Positions 45,857 to 59,297 of a stretch of DNA of 64,000 nt are shown here, piece by piece. Location: the NCBI GenBank assembly GCA_027886185.1, contig WOAB01000232.1:992001-1056000 (forward strand). The letters run 5' to 3'. Below the pieces are notes generated by a model that did not search any database, was not told the DNA's origin, and saw nothing but the letters and a program-made list of their open reading frames with translations. The position numbers and the translations under genes are program-made. Positions within the stretch are counted from its first letter, which is position 1. The number at the start of each line of letters is the position of its first letter. This DNA comes from Rheum nobile. Taxonomy: Eukaryota; Streptophyta; Magnoliopsida; Caryophyllales; Polygonaceae.

Positions 45857-48800
45857 GGCAGACGTCCACATCCCTATTCTCGTACTCGAAACGAACCAAA
45901 TCAGGTAAACTCTTTCCAAGATAGGTCACAGGAATGGAGAGACGGTTCTGCGTTGCCTCCCAGGGTCCAATCTTATAACTTCAACGTTTCCGTGTCGGAG
46001 CTCGTCAAGAGTTTCGACAAGTATGGAAAAGACGTAAGATGGCCCCGAAAGAGCGACCGACCGGATATCAAGAAGGACATGAGTCGATGGTGTGAATTCC
46101 ACGGCGACCACGGTCATTCGACCGACGAGTGCATCGCCCTACGAAAGGAGGTCGCTAGGCTGCTCTCACAAGGGTTCCTATGCGACGTAATCTCGGAGCG
46201 GGCAAAGGCTACCATGGAACGCCGAGATCAAGTAAAACAAAACAAACCCTTATCTCCTGTCCATACAAAAATTGTCAATACCATTTCAGGAGGATCGGAC
46301 ATATGTGGGAACACGTACTCCGCGGCCAAGCGACACGCCAGAGAAAGCAAGGGCGACAAGCCCGAAGCGTCGGAATTCAAGCCGAGGAGAACTTCCGACC
46401 TTCCGACGGTCACTTTCGACGAGTCCGACTCCGACGGGTCGGATGGTCACCACGACGGTCTGGTAATCTCTTTGTCCATTGGAAATTGCTTAATACGGAG
46501 AATACTAATCGATACAGGGAGCTCAACAAATCTCTTGACCCTTGATGCTCTTAAAGAAATGGGTTTGACTGAGAACGACCTAATCAAGAAGTCGACCCCA
46601 CTGGTCGGGTTCAGCGGCGAGGTTAAGCATACGACTGGTGAAATCATTCTAACTACATACGCTGGAGGAGTCAACCAACAGGTGAAATTCTTAGTCTTAG
46701 ACTGTCCGTCTCCCTATAATTGTATTCTTGGCAGGCCGTGGATACACGCTATGAAGGCAGTACCTTCAACATATCATCAAGTTATCAAATTCCCCACTGA
46801 ATGGGGAGTCCAAGAAATCAAAGGAGATCAAAAGACCGAAAAGGAATGCTACGTCGCTTCCATGAAGAATGCGGTCGAACGCAAGACCGCGTAGCAACCA
46901 CAGAGCAGCGAAGGACCTAGTCGGTACGTCGAACCAGAAATGGAAAGACTCGACGAGATCGCACTAGACCCTTCAAAGCCAAACCAAACGGTAAGGGTCG
47001 GGTCAGACTTGGACGACTCGACCAGACAACAACTCCTTGACTTTCTCAGGGCCAATGCCGACTGTTTCGCATGGTCGCATGAGGATATGGTCGGAATATC
47101 TCCAAATGTTATTACTCATAAATTAAATGTGGATCCATCTCATCCCCCTGTCAAGCAAAAACGCAGGAAGTTCGCTCCCGAGCGGAACAAGATAGTAGAC
47201 GACGAAGTCAGAAGCTTATTGGAAACAAGAAAAATCAGAGAGGTCCACTATCCCGAATGGCTAGTCAACGTGGTCGTAGTCCAGAAGAAGAACGGCAAAT
47301 GGAGAGTCTGCATCGACTTCACAGACCTCAACAAGGCTTGTCCCAAGGACTCGTTTCCTCTACCCCATATCGACGCCATGGTCGACGCCACAGCGGGGCA
47401 CGAAATACTCACCTTCATGGACGCTTTCAGCGGCTACAATCAGATCCTCATGGATCCCGACGACCAAGAAAAAACAGCATTCATCACCAGCCAATGTATC
47501 TATTGTTACAAAGTAATGCCCTTTGGTCTGAAAAATGCAGGGGCCACATATCAACGACTAGTCAACAAAATGTTCAAAGACCAAATCGGAGACACGATGG
47601 AAGTCTACATCGACGACATGTTGGTCAAATCCAAAAAGAAAGAAGATCACATAGACCACCTGCGCGACAGCTTCGAGGTGCTCAAAAGGTACAACATGAA
47701 ACTAAACCCTACTAAATGCTCCTTTAGAGTGTCGTCAGGGAAGTTCTTAGGATACATGGTGACACAAAGAGGAGTAGAGGCCAGCCTAGAACAGATCAAG
47801 GCTCTCATCAACCTCCGATCCCCCCAATGTGTCAAAGACGTACAGAAGCTCACATGTCGGATAGCAGCTCTGAACATATTCATCTCCAAATCATCCGACA
47901 AATGCAAACCCTTCCACGATGCGCTCAAGAAGAACAAGTCCTTTCAATGGACGGAAGAACACGAAGCAGCGTTTCGGAACCTCAAAGAGTACCTGGCCAG
48001 TCCCATGTTACTGACCAAACCTAAAGGCGACGAGCCCTTATTTCTTTATCTTGCAGTGTCAGAGTCGGCCGTAAGCGCTGTACTGGTCAGAGAGGAGGAT
48101 GGCAAACAGTCGCCAATATACTACGTCAGTCGGATGCTATTATCAGCCGAAACGAGGTATTCGTCACTTGAAAAGCTCGTACTATCATTGGTAATGGCTT
48201 CAAATAAACTCAAACCATATTTTGAATCCCATACTATTACTGTTTGCACTAATCATCCCATGAGAGCTACATGAGGAAACCCGAGTTCACAGGACGAATG
48301 ACCAAATGGGCCATACACCTCAGTGGTTACGACATCGAGTACGAGCCTAGGACGGCGATCAAGTCGCAAGCCTTAGCTGACTTTGTGGCCGATTTCAGTC
48401 CGACCCTAGAGCAAGAAGCCGCTAAAGAAGCGACACAACTATTCGCGACAGACGAGACAGGTACATGGGAGCTCCACACAGATGGGGCGTCGAACGCCAG
48501 AGGATCGGGGCTTGGGGTCGTGCTGAAATCACCACAAGGGGACAAGATAGCTCAAGCCGTCAGATGTGAGTGGGATGCAACTAACAACGAAGCTGAATAC
48601 GAAGCACTCATATTCAGACTCATCCTGGCTCGCGATCTAGGGGTCCGAGAGATCGAAGTCGTCTGCGACTCCCTGCTGGCCGTAAACCAGATACAAGGGT
48701 CGTACAACGCCAACGATACCAGAATGGTAGCCTACCTGGAGGTAGCCAGGAAACTAGTCGGACAATTCCAGACATTCAACATCCGACAGGTACCCAGGGA

Positions 48801-50235
48801 CCTTAACTCCCAAGCTGACGCACTCGCCAATCTAGGATCCGTCCTAGACCCGAAAGAATTTCCACATATACCATTGGCCCACATCATGACGCCAGCCGTC
48901 CCAAGGACATCCGTCGAGTTAACAACATCACTTGAAGAACTCGTCGCCATGGAAATAGGCAACCGACCCGAAGAGGACACCATCGACGCCGATGACGACT
49001 GGATGCTACCTTACATCAGGTGGTTAAAAGACGGCATTCTACCCGACGACAAGACATAAGCAAAAAGGCTCAAGGTACAAGCACTCTCTTACGATATCAT
49101 TGATAACATCTTGTACAAAAGATCTATTACAGGGCTACTCCTACGATGCCTTAAGACTCCAGAAGTCAGACGTATCTTGCAATCGTTACACGAAGGAGAG
49201 TGTGGCAACCACACTGGCGGGCGAAGCCTCTCAGAAAAGGCCCTACGAAACGGGTACTATTGGCCAACAATGAACAAAGACGCCATGGAATACACCAAGA
49301 GGTGCGACGCCTATCAGCGACACGCACCCGTCCATCGTCAGCCTTCAGAGCTCTTCCATCCGACCCTGACTCCATGGCCCTTTATGAGATGGGGAATGGA
49401 CATTGTCGGAAAGCTTCCTCCCGCGTCGGGTCAAAGAGTCTTTTTCCTTGCCATGACGGACTACTTCTCCAAATGGATCAAAGCCGAGGCTTACAGAGAA
49501 GTAAAGGATCAACACGTCATTTCATTCATAAAACGCAATATCTTGTGCAGATTTGGCGTCCCATCAGAAATCGTGTGCGACAACGGTTCCTAGTTCATCA
49601 GTCATAAGACTAGAGCCTTCTGCGACCAATGGAACATCAAGTTGGTCACATCCACACCTCGATATCCACAATCCAACGGACAAGCCGAATCCAACAACAA
49701 GATCATTATCAACAACCTCAAGAAACGCCTCACCGGGGCTAAAGGCAAATGGGCAGACGAACTCCCACTTATTCTCTGGTCCGACAGGACTACTCCAAAG
49801 AACGCGACCGGGCAATCGCCTTTCTCTCTCGTCTACGGGAGTGAGGCGGTCATCCCGGCTGAGTTACTGGTTCCGACTGCTCGCTGCAACCTTCAGACAA
49901 TTGAACAAAATGACATCGAACTAGCACACAATCTGGACACAGCGGACGAGATCAGAGAGAAAGCCCGAATCAGGATGGTCAGGATCCAACAACAAGTCGC
50001 AAGGAGCTACAACAAGAACGTTCGAATTAAGGCATTCAAGGTCGGAGACTGGGTCTTAAGGAAAACTTTCCAGAACACCAAGAATCCATCCGACGGAAAG
50101 CTAGCACCACAATGGGAAGGACCTTACTTGATCACCGAAGTGGTCGGACAAGGAGCATATCAGTTAGAAGACAAAGACGGACAACCGATCCCAAGAAGTT
50201 GGAACGCAGCGCATCTAAAGCTCTACCATTTCTGA
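45857..50235 (+). pseudogene. Gypsy Pol: protease, reverse transcriptase, RNase H, integrase
   Basis: Blocks in order: zinc-finger-like WCEFHGDHGHSTDEC (about 46085); protease ILIDTGSSTNLL (about 46505); TAG at 46892-46894; reverse transcriptase (KNGKWRVCIDFTDLNKACPK, MDAFSGYNQI, VYIDDMLVKS near 47600) with a first RNase H-like part. A frameshift near 48260 follows, then a second RNase H (ELHTDGASNARGSG, NNEAEYEAL) and TAA near 49058. Integrase comes last, with HEGECGNHTGG, CDAYQR, MDIVG, VCDNGS, a TAG at 49591-49593, and AESNNK. The finger's last Cys is Tyr in CDAYQR. A tail (VGDWVLRKTF, GPYLITEVVG) ends at 50235. Most of the interruptions fit single C-to-T changes. It is not translatable as one protein. 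Confidence 0.9.
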
Positions 50236-51095
50236 ACCGACGAGGTAAAACATCACACAAATTCTATACATCGCTTCATATCGCATGCTATCGCATATAC
50301 ATTGCTACATATCGCATGCTATCGCATATACATTGCCACATATCGCATGCTATCGCATACACATTGCCATCTATCACATACATATCGCATGCTATCGCAT
50401 GTACATCGCTACTTTCTTGTACATATCATCGTCTGACACTAAGCAAGGACTTCCTCCTTACAAAAACACAAATGCAGAACAGCATTTACATTGGACCCAG
50501 TCGTTCGCAAATGGATCCTGTCATCCGCATATAGCGCTTACATTACACGATCGATCGGAACACGGGGACATGACAACACAGGCACGTCGGCACACCGCCT
50601 GCCTTACACAAAACACAAGGTACAACACCTTGTTACATTTACGCAATAAACAAATTGCTTACCTCCCCGGCATAATGTCATGACTAACACATACACAAAC
50701 ACATCGCAGGCCTGCTCTACATACATACATACGGTGAAACCCCACTCGACGGAGCACACGGGTGAAACCGACGCACACAAAATACAAAACGTCGTCGATA
50801 ACTTCTTTGAAAGTCTGACGAACATGTACGAAACAGACTAGCATATGACTCTATATGTAAACACACAATTGCATCGAAACAAAAGCATTTTTATACAAAT
50901 ACGCGACCCGCGATGGTGGACGGGTCGCCAAACCACATTGTCTGCCTACACATCTGTAGGACTTCATCAAACAGAAATATTCTGCGACCCGCGATGGTGG
51001 ACGGGTCTCCAAAACACACAATATCCAAAAATACCAAATGTCTAAACCCACACACAAATGGGACAAACAACGTCAAAATACGCAAAGAAAACGAA
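50236..51095 (+). repeat. Gypsy 3' non-coding region with tandem repeats
   Basis: A unit of about 35 bp (TATCGCATGCTATCGCATATACATTGC) repeats about four times at 50278-50410. A separate motif, GCGACCCGCGATGGTGGACGGGT, occurs at about 50902 and 50985. Such tandem arrays between pol and the 3' LTR are common in Tat-type elements. No sense-strand gene is seen. Confidence 0.85.
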
Positions 51096-53023
51096 TCAGG
51101 CATCGGGGACGACGGCATTACCTTCGGTAGGGACTGGCTCCAATGGGGCTACCCCATCGGTCGGCTTAACATCGCCAGAGTGGGCTTCGTCCTCGTCGAT
51201 GCCCTCATCCGCGGCTTCTTCGCCGACACCGGCTAAGCAGAACAACTCCTGACCAGGATCGCCTTTTGGGAACATGGAGTCCAGAGTCTTCTTCTCCGCA
51301 TTCAGGTCCCATAGCCCGTGCTTGCCTTCGTTGAACTCTTCGATCATTTCGATGCGCGACTTCACAGCATAAAAGGCCCAAACGTCGCCAGCAATCTTGC
51401 CATCGACGATCCGAGCCCATTTCACCTCCTCCTCAACGCTTGCCCGACACTCTTCAAACTCCCTCTGACATGCGACCAACTCCCCTTGACAGCTCTTCAA
51501 CTCCCTGGTGAGGCGACGCTCGATTTCACGACAGCGACTCTCCGCTCCCTCTAATTTAGTCTTGAAGGACGCGAGGTCGGACTCTGACCTAGCAGCCCGC
51601 TCCTCGGCCTTGGCGACCATCGCCTTGACGCCAAAGTATGCCCCCAAAAGATATTGAAAAGACTACAATCTCACACGACGACACAACAGACGATCAAAAA
51701 ACGTGGTCGAACGAAAGAAAAAGAAAAAGACACGAACAAAAAGACGATTCACCTTCCACGCGGAGCACCCCGCTTCACCAATGCAGTCGAGGGGAGAGAC
51801 GTCATCGACCTCCGACTTTAAAGTCGGGTCTTGAGCGTGAAAAAGGTCAGCAATCGACCGCCCAACGGCACCGATCTTGCCAATCCCCTCAGCAGTCACG
51901 GCCTTCTTCTTCTTGAAGACCTCATCCGCCTTGACATCTTCGGAGCAAGCACTTGCTTTCCTCTTCGAGCTGGCCTTGGCTGGCGCTGTCAGGTCCACCA
52001 GAAGCGGCTTGCTCGACGCAGCCTTGGCCGCCGCCTTCCTCTGCTCAATCAAGCTTTTTCCAGAAGCGACTCTCAAACGAGCACTCGCTCGACCACCGGG
52101 AGAACCTGACACGACAGAACAACAGAAAAGGAAAAAATCTTGAGGTACACGACAAAGTAAAAAACAGCCAAAGACTCCTAAAGCCGAAAGTCTACCTTTC
52201 GCACGAGACAAAGAGACAGTCGACATATCTTCTTGGGAGGCAGGGGCCGTCGCCAGCAAGTTGACGTTCACGAATTTCCTTTCAGACACGGGAATCTCCA
52301 ACACAATCTCGACAAGCCCTCCGACCGGCTATTGACTTCTAGATCCTCTGGTTCGGGGACTACAAAAAAGAAAAGTTAAAACAAGAGTTAAGACACACAA
52401 ATACGCGAAAAAGAAAGCAAGTACATACTATCGATTCGCCACTCCGTCAACAAAAACGGACATTCTCCCTCCTTCTCCAAAGAAGAGCGCTCAACGAAAA
52501 AGAATTTCGACCCCCATCCACGGTCATTAACATCAGGGCTCTGCACCAAGGGCTTCCGACTAGGTCGGACACGCAACTGAACGCGACAAGAACTCTTCGA
52601 CCCAATGAAGTAGTTATACCACAGGGCGTCGAAATCAAAATCGGCCCCAGTTTGAACATTCACAAGGTCTAAAACCCTAAGAACTCTCCACGCCTGAGGC
52701 ATCACTTGACATGGCGCCAGCGCCAAGGTGGCTAAGAAATCCCTGACAAGGGGAGAAAAAGGAAACTTATGCCCTATCCTAAACGGGTAAGAGTAGAAGC
52801 AAATCCATCCCTCGTAACGAGGATCGGCCCTCTCGTCTGGATGAGGCAACCTAGCGACCGTCTCCGGCGGAAAGCCTCCGACTTGGAGCACCTGATCCAG
52901 TTCCGACTGGGACATAGTGCTAATCAACGCATCCGACTCTTTCAAAATAAAACGAGGAAGAGCTTCGCCTTCATTGGAATAGGAAAGAGTCTTCGATGAC
53001 TCAGAAGCCTCGAGGGAAACCAT
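51096..53023 (-). CDS. Antisense ORF of the Gypsy element (putative gypsy-type transposon family protein)
   Basis: It begins at ATG 53023 on the strand opposite to gag-pol and occupies three blocks. Block 1 (53023 to about 52430) contains ESDALISTMSQSELDQVL, PRYEGWICFYSYPFRIG, FSPLVRDFLATLALAPCQ and ADFDFDALWYNYFIG, which match the plant family often labelled putative gypsy type transposon. Block 2 (52304-51663) is Lys/Ala-rich (SKRKASACSEDVKADEVF). Block 3 (51647-51096) is a likely coiled coil (EERAARSESDLASFKTKL) with an acidic tail. A GTATGT donor near 52430 suggests introns join the blocks; exact exon limits are uncertain. The function in the element is not known. The ORF is known as an accessory gene in Tat elements. 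Confidence 0.75.
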
Positions 53024-53329
53024 TTCAAGAATGGAAAAAGAGAGAGATCGAAGAGCTATGACTAAATCAGAAAGCTATGGCAAGAAAGGTCGGAAGGCTT
53101 ACCAGAAGAAAACTTGCAAAGGAAGATGATAAAGAGTAATCGATTCCCTCTGCTCCGAATTTATGGAGGGAAGTGAAGATTTGCAGAGGCGTCGCATCAT
53201 GCCTCGATCACACGCCACGTAGCCCTGAACGACGCGCCAAAAAAGGATGGTAGAGATCGTGTCTTGAGAAGTTGTCACGGATTCCGGTCTACTTGCCTAA
53301 CCCGTAAGCCCATAGCAACTTGGGGCTAT

Positions 53330-54003
53330 TGTTGGGCCTAGATTCCCGGAGAAAGATGGATCAAGTGGATCGAGCCCAAGCCCACTGCAGATCGGAAGAT
53401 CAAAGGAAAAGCCCAGAGGAACCGACGAGATTTCCCTGGTCGAATACCTTCCGACAGGATCGCGAGGATCTCGCCACGCATTTAATGCCAGATCACGCAA
53501 CGGCTGCAAACACTCAAACCACCATAATCACGGAGGTTTAATGGTGTAATCTTCGCCATCACTCCGAGCATTGAAGACGAAATATACGGCCAAGAAACAT
53601 AACGGCAACAAGGATTGAAGACTTACCATATTGGGACGACGAGGAAGATAAGACACAACACGCACGATTACGCAAAGACACACGAGCATTCTTACTCAGA
53701 AAACACACCAGAATAGCACTCTCGCTCTCAATCTAGCTCTCTAACGGCTTCCTACGCCTGACCCCCGCCGGTCGCCACTCACAAGTCACAGATCGAGTCC
53801 CACTCGATCTCTGGTTTTATCACGATAAGTTGTATCACGATTCAATCTGATTAAACACGACATCTAATAAAACCATCATGCTATTACATATTTATTCTTT
53901 GTTTATCTATTGCTTGTTTGGTTTGGATTGTTTTTTATCATTCGATCGACTAGTGACCCCGTCTAAGGCGATTTAGGTCGTCTGATCTTTTCGCCCCAAA
54001 ACA
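53330..54003 (+). repeat. LTR of the Gypsy element (right)
   Basis: 674 bp, nearly identical to 43916-44589. A purine tract (AACTTGGGGCTAT) stands directly before it. It is followed by Mutator-flank sequence (GGGTAATTTTTCCCGATACT). Confidence 0.93.
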
Positions 54004-57000
54004 TGGGTAATTTTTCCCGATACTCAGACCGGATACGGATCGAGAAATTTTGCTTACCAAATATTCGAGAATTTGGTAATATCAATATATATAGATCTAT
54101 GCTCTAGTAAAACAAGCTCTTATAGTGAAACGAGTGGATAAATATAGAGCATTGGATTAGTTTAAGATGGATGGCTGAGATTTAATCTAAGGAGGTACAA
54201 AATTAGGGGGTAGATTCACCCACACCCGATCTCGTCCATTTACGAGCTTTCCGGGATTTGATTTCCATAATCAGAGACGCTTCAACTTCCATTTTCAACT
54301 CCCTCCTCTGTTCTCTCTTGCTTTGCTATCCAGTATCTCTCTCGCTCTCGCATTTCATTTGATCTCCATCGCCGCCTTCATCGTCTCCTCCCTCGCGTTT
54401 CGCTTGTTAGTCGATTTCCAATCTCCCCCTCGCAGTAGAAGCGCCGTCGTCTCCACTGTAGAAGCGTCGTCGTCTCACCCTCTTCGGTTGGGCTAAAGGT
54501 AACCCTGAAATCACTTCCCCACTAATTTTCGTCTTCGTCTCCATCAATAGTATACTAAGTCTTCAATTTCGTTCAATTCCTGAAACGTGTTATTCATTTT
54601 CGGTTCTATAACCGCAAATTTCGGCATAAATCGATGAATATATTTACTTTGATTTGATTTTCTGTCGAATAGAACATTTGTGTTTGAGTTTTCCTTTGAA
54701 TTTAGGGCATCAGAAGGTTTAGGGCATCGAAAGCATATACTGTGTTTTTGATATTCAATTATGTAGATGACATATGCATTTTTACATGCATTGATATGCA
54801 GAACATGTGCAATGTATATATTGTTTTGATATTCAAGTTGATTCATTTGGTGTTGGATTTGGAGGTTGGATTTTAGGGTTTTGTTTGTGGGTATGTTTAG
54901 TTCGTGTTGATGTACTTAGATTGTTTTTTGGGGTTTGATGTATTTGGATATTAGAATCCATAAACTCTGTCGAATATTGAATTTTGTTTGGAGATTTGAG
55001 CCAGATTAATTGTTTGGTGTAACGGTATGTTGGAATGCACAAAACCAATGATATTTGATGATTAGATTGTGTTTTGATTGTCAATTATATGAATGGGATA
55101 TGCATTTGACATACATGGATATGCAGTACATGTGTTTTGGAATGGTTTTTTTTATATTCAAGTTGTTTCAATTGTTGTTGGAGTTGGAGGTTGGTTTATA
55201 ATGTTAATCATCATCTTATTTAGGTTTCTATTCATGGTTAGAGGCTTGTTGGGTAGAGAAACAATGTCTCCGAAAACAAAGGATGGCAAGCGAAGAAGAC
55301 TTGTTAAAGGTAATGTATTTATTTTGTGTTTATTTGTATAGCTTCGAAGTAAGGTAGTAATTGATATGCCTTGTTTAATGTTTGGTATTGATATGATTAC
55401 CAACCATTTTAGATTAGTGTGTTGTTCAATTTTTTTAAATTGATATGCATTGTATTCTTAGTGATATGCACTACATCCAGACAGATATGCAATGTATTTC
55501 TAACTATGACATTTGCATGTTTGTCTAAGCTTTAGTCATTCCTTCTTATATTTTATATACAATTAAGCTTATTAATATGATTTGTACAGGATTGCCCTCA
55601 AGGAAGTCAGTTGAAGATTCCCCAAAGGATGCTCATGTCACATCTTCCGAACAACTTACCGAATCAGTTGTGGACACTGGATCACAAGAAGCCCATGGCT
55701 CTTCCCCAATTCGAAAGAGTCCATAGGCAAAGAGACAGTTAAAGATTGTTGTTTGTCGTGACAAGGGCAAGACCACCAGAAATGAAACACCTGATGATTC
55801 TGATGGGGAGGACGAACCAACTGAGGATGTGCTAAAAAAATCAAAGAAGTACAAGGCTAAGAGAAAATCAAGAGGTATGATATTCTTAAGTGTTCAGTGC
55901 ATACATATTTTTGTGTTTTATTTCCAATGTTGATATGAACCATAAAGTCAGATTGTATTCGTCAATGTGTTAATTACTTCTTAATTCATTGTAGAATCAC
56001 CTATTTTCGATGAAGATGAAACACTGGCCAACATTCAAAAGGCCAAATCAAAGCGTTTGAAGGGAAAGGCCACATCATCTAAATCAGATGCGCACGATGA
56101 TTCTGGTACATTATATTTACAAGTGAATATTGGGTTTTTGATGTTTAAATGATATCTTTTATTAATATACAATGACTAATACATCATTTTTATCATGTAC
56201 CATGTTTGAAATAAAAAAAAGGGTTGATAAGGGCAAGGCTAAAATGGCTGAGGAATAATTAGAAGAAGTCGTACGTCAGAAGACGAAAGTCAAGAAAAAG
56301 GACGGTTTTAAGGGTATCAAACATTGTGGACGCCTTGAATATTTTGTTTGGGCCATCGGGAAAATGAACCAAATGCAGAAGGAAATTGTAGAGGAGTTTG
56401 GTTTTGGGAGACTTTTAAGGATGAAAGTGTTCCCGTTACCGAGGTACATGGTTTTTATACTAACATGTTGTTCATTAGATATGTAAAATTTGTATATATG
56501 ATATTCAGATATACTTTTTTGATATGCAATTTGTTACAATTGATTATTTAATTGGCCGTGCATGTGATATGTATTTTTGTGAGTGAGATATGCATTACCC
56601 GTACATCGATATGCATACTATATATTCACGTATGCAGGACATATGAAGTTGTCGATTTGTTATGTGATATTTATTTGTGTGGTTGTGATATGCATACATC
56701 CTGCATAGATATGCATACTAAATATTCAGGTATTCATGATATAAACAGCTGTCCATTGTGCATGTGTTTTTCATTTGTGTTGTTTAGATATTCATACTTC
56801 CTCCATAGATATGCATACTAGCTCTTATGGTATTCATGATCTAAGCAGTTGTCTATTGTGCATGTTTGTTTCATTTGTGTGATTGAGAGATGCGTACTTT
56901 CTTTCATTGATATGCAAATTATATATTTAGACATTCATGATGTATGGGTGTGATGTGCATGCTTCAATCATGATTATGGATACATATGAGCTATTTTTTT

Positions 57001-59117
57001 TGCGTTGTAATAAAATATATTTTGTGTCTTTCTTCAGTTTTATGTGTAGGTGGTTGGTTCAGAGTTACAATGCAATGAAGGGGAAGATCTTGCTCCCAAA
57101 TGGGTCTGCGGTGGATGTCACAAATAGTGATGTGGAGATCTGCATGGGTATTCCACGTGGCCCAGTTCAAATTACCAAGCTCGACCCTTTGGTTAAGATG
57201 AATGTGGTAGAGGAATGGAGGAAGAAATTTGATAAGAAGCTGCACATCATCAGATATAATCATGTTGGTGAACATATGTTGTCGATTGAGGGAGGAGGCG
57301 AAGACTTCATACGAGACTTTATTGTCCTTTTCCACTCTTGTATAGTCGAGCCGACACAAAACGGTGTTGCAAACCAGTCCCTCATACGTGGCTTAGAGCA
57401 GCTAAATGTCGTGAGTACGATGAACTGGTGTGGTTTCGTTATAGATTGTCTTATCGAGGCCAATAAGAGGTGGGATATGAATCCGGACGGCTACTTTACT
57501 GGCCCACTCTATTTCTTGATGGTATGTGGGTCCTTAAATATACATTTTGGGGAATAATTTTTGAATTTTGATATATGGGCATGCATTTTCAATCATTTGT
57601 GTTGGATATTCATAATTCATACACTGATATACATAATATTTTTGTTTTCTTCAGGTTCTATACTTGGACCGTGTGGTCTTGTATGGAAAACGTACCATTC
57701 CAAGGAAATTCCCCGCATTTGTCGGATGGACTGAAGATCTTGTAGCTGAGAGAGAAGAGATTGAGATGAGTCACGGGGTGTTCGGGGATGGTAATTTGGA
57801 ACCCCAGCTGTCTATCAAAAAAAGGCAAGGTGTTGCATGTCCGATACATGAATCAAATACCAAAAAGGTTAATATTCATGCCTAATTTTAGAGTTATATA
57901 GATTTTACAAAACGGAATAGTTAACATATGTTATTGACTTTAGTAATGATACAAATACATAGGTTATTATGCATAGTATCATGTTGAATAAGGATTATAT
58001 ACTTTTATGATATGTATGTGATATTTATATTGGTGAGTGAGAGATGCATTCTCCGTACATGATATATGAATTTGTCGATATGCTATATGATATTCACATG
58101 TGTGATTGTGATATTCATACTTACTGCTTAGATATGTAGATTATATATTCAGGTATGCATGATGTATTAGGTTGTCGATTTGTTATGTGACACTCAGTTG
58201 TATGGCTGTGATATGCACACTTCCTGTATAGATATGCAGACTATATATTTAGGTATGTATGATGTATTAGGTCATCGTTTTGTTATGTGATATTCATTTG
58301 TGTGGTTGTGATATGCACACTTACTGTATAGATATGCAGACTATATGTTCAGATATGCATGATGTATTAAGTTGTCGATATATAATGTGATATTCATTTG
58401 TTTGGATGTGATATGCACACTTCCTGTATAGATATGCATACTATATACTCAGTGTCTATTAATGATCTAAGCAGTTGTCGATTTTGAAGATGATTATATT
58501 ATGGTTTATACTTTATAGTGTTGATGAAGTCGTTGTTAACAATATTACAATGCAAAATTTACATATTGATATGCAATTTTTACAGGAGTACAACAAAGGT
58601 ATGGTGAAGGATTTGAAGATTGTCGCAAATGCTATTATTAGGATAGCCGACAGGACCAAAAACATGCTTGTCGAGTGCAAGGACGATGAAGTGTCAATCG
58701 CCCTCACTGAGTCGGCCAGGGCTTTGCTGGGTTCCAGATCAGATTCCCTGCACGAGGCTCCTTTTGATGTATGCACTCAAGTAGGGAATGTGCTCTCGCA
58801 AGCTGAAGACCCATTCTGGACTAGTCCGGAGCTGATGAAGGTGGTTGAAGAGATCGAGGCTGCGTTGTCTAGGCGGAATGACATCATCAAGCGCAAGAAT
58901 GATGAAGTCGGGTTTAATGATGATCTGCCCTTTTTCCAGGCAGATACGGGCCATACTGAAGAAGTGCATCAGTCCAGTCCAACGGCCGTAGTGGATGTTC
59001 ATATGCCTCAGGTTTATGCAGATTTATTTATCACGCAAAGCAAATTTGTTTAGTTTATTGAATGTTTGCATAATATTAGTAATGAAATTTCCATAGGGCA
59101 ATACGGGAACGAGCGAA

Positions 59118-59297
59118 GTTGACCCACCAGTCGAGCACCATGAAAGTGATATTCCAGCCGTTGTTGACGATCAGTCCAAGATGACCGAAGCCACCACAGT
59201 AGAGAAGGTTGACCCACTAGCCCAGCTCCATGAAAGTGATAGTACAATAGCTGTTGAGGATCAATCCAAGATTCCTGAAGCCACCAGAGGAGAGGAG
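59118..59297 (+). repeat. Two 30-residue repeats in the Ulp1-like gene
   Basis: Codons 59118-59207 and 59208-59297 encode related acidic units (VDPPVEHHESDI and VDPLAQLHESDS, each followed by DQSK and EAT). The repeat is in frame and lies in the linker before the peptidase. Confidence 0.9.

Larger units (their letters stand above)
43091..54003 (+). mobile_element. Ty3/Gypsy element of Tat-like type with recombined left end
   Basis: Order: a piece of internal 3' region (43091-43915), LTR (43916-44589), primer site, gag, pol, antisense ORF, purine tract, LTR (53330-54003). The first 1499 bp (43091-44589) equal 52505-54003 at a constant offset of 9414 with few differences. The antisense ORF and the double RNase H layout suit the Tat lineage of plant Gypsy elements. 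It lies inside a 284-bp-type unit that forms the left flank of the second Mutator 5' end. Confidence 0.9.

Noticed and set aside
56550..58470. CRISPR-like array from regularly spaced GATATGCA repeats
   Set aside because: The host is a plant nucleus, the repeats are degenerate and of varying spacing, and they lie in introns.
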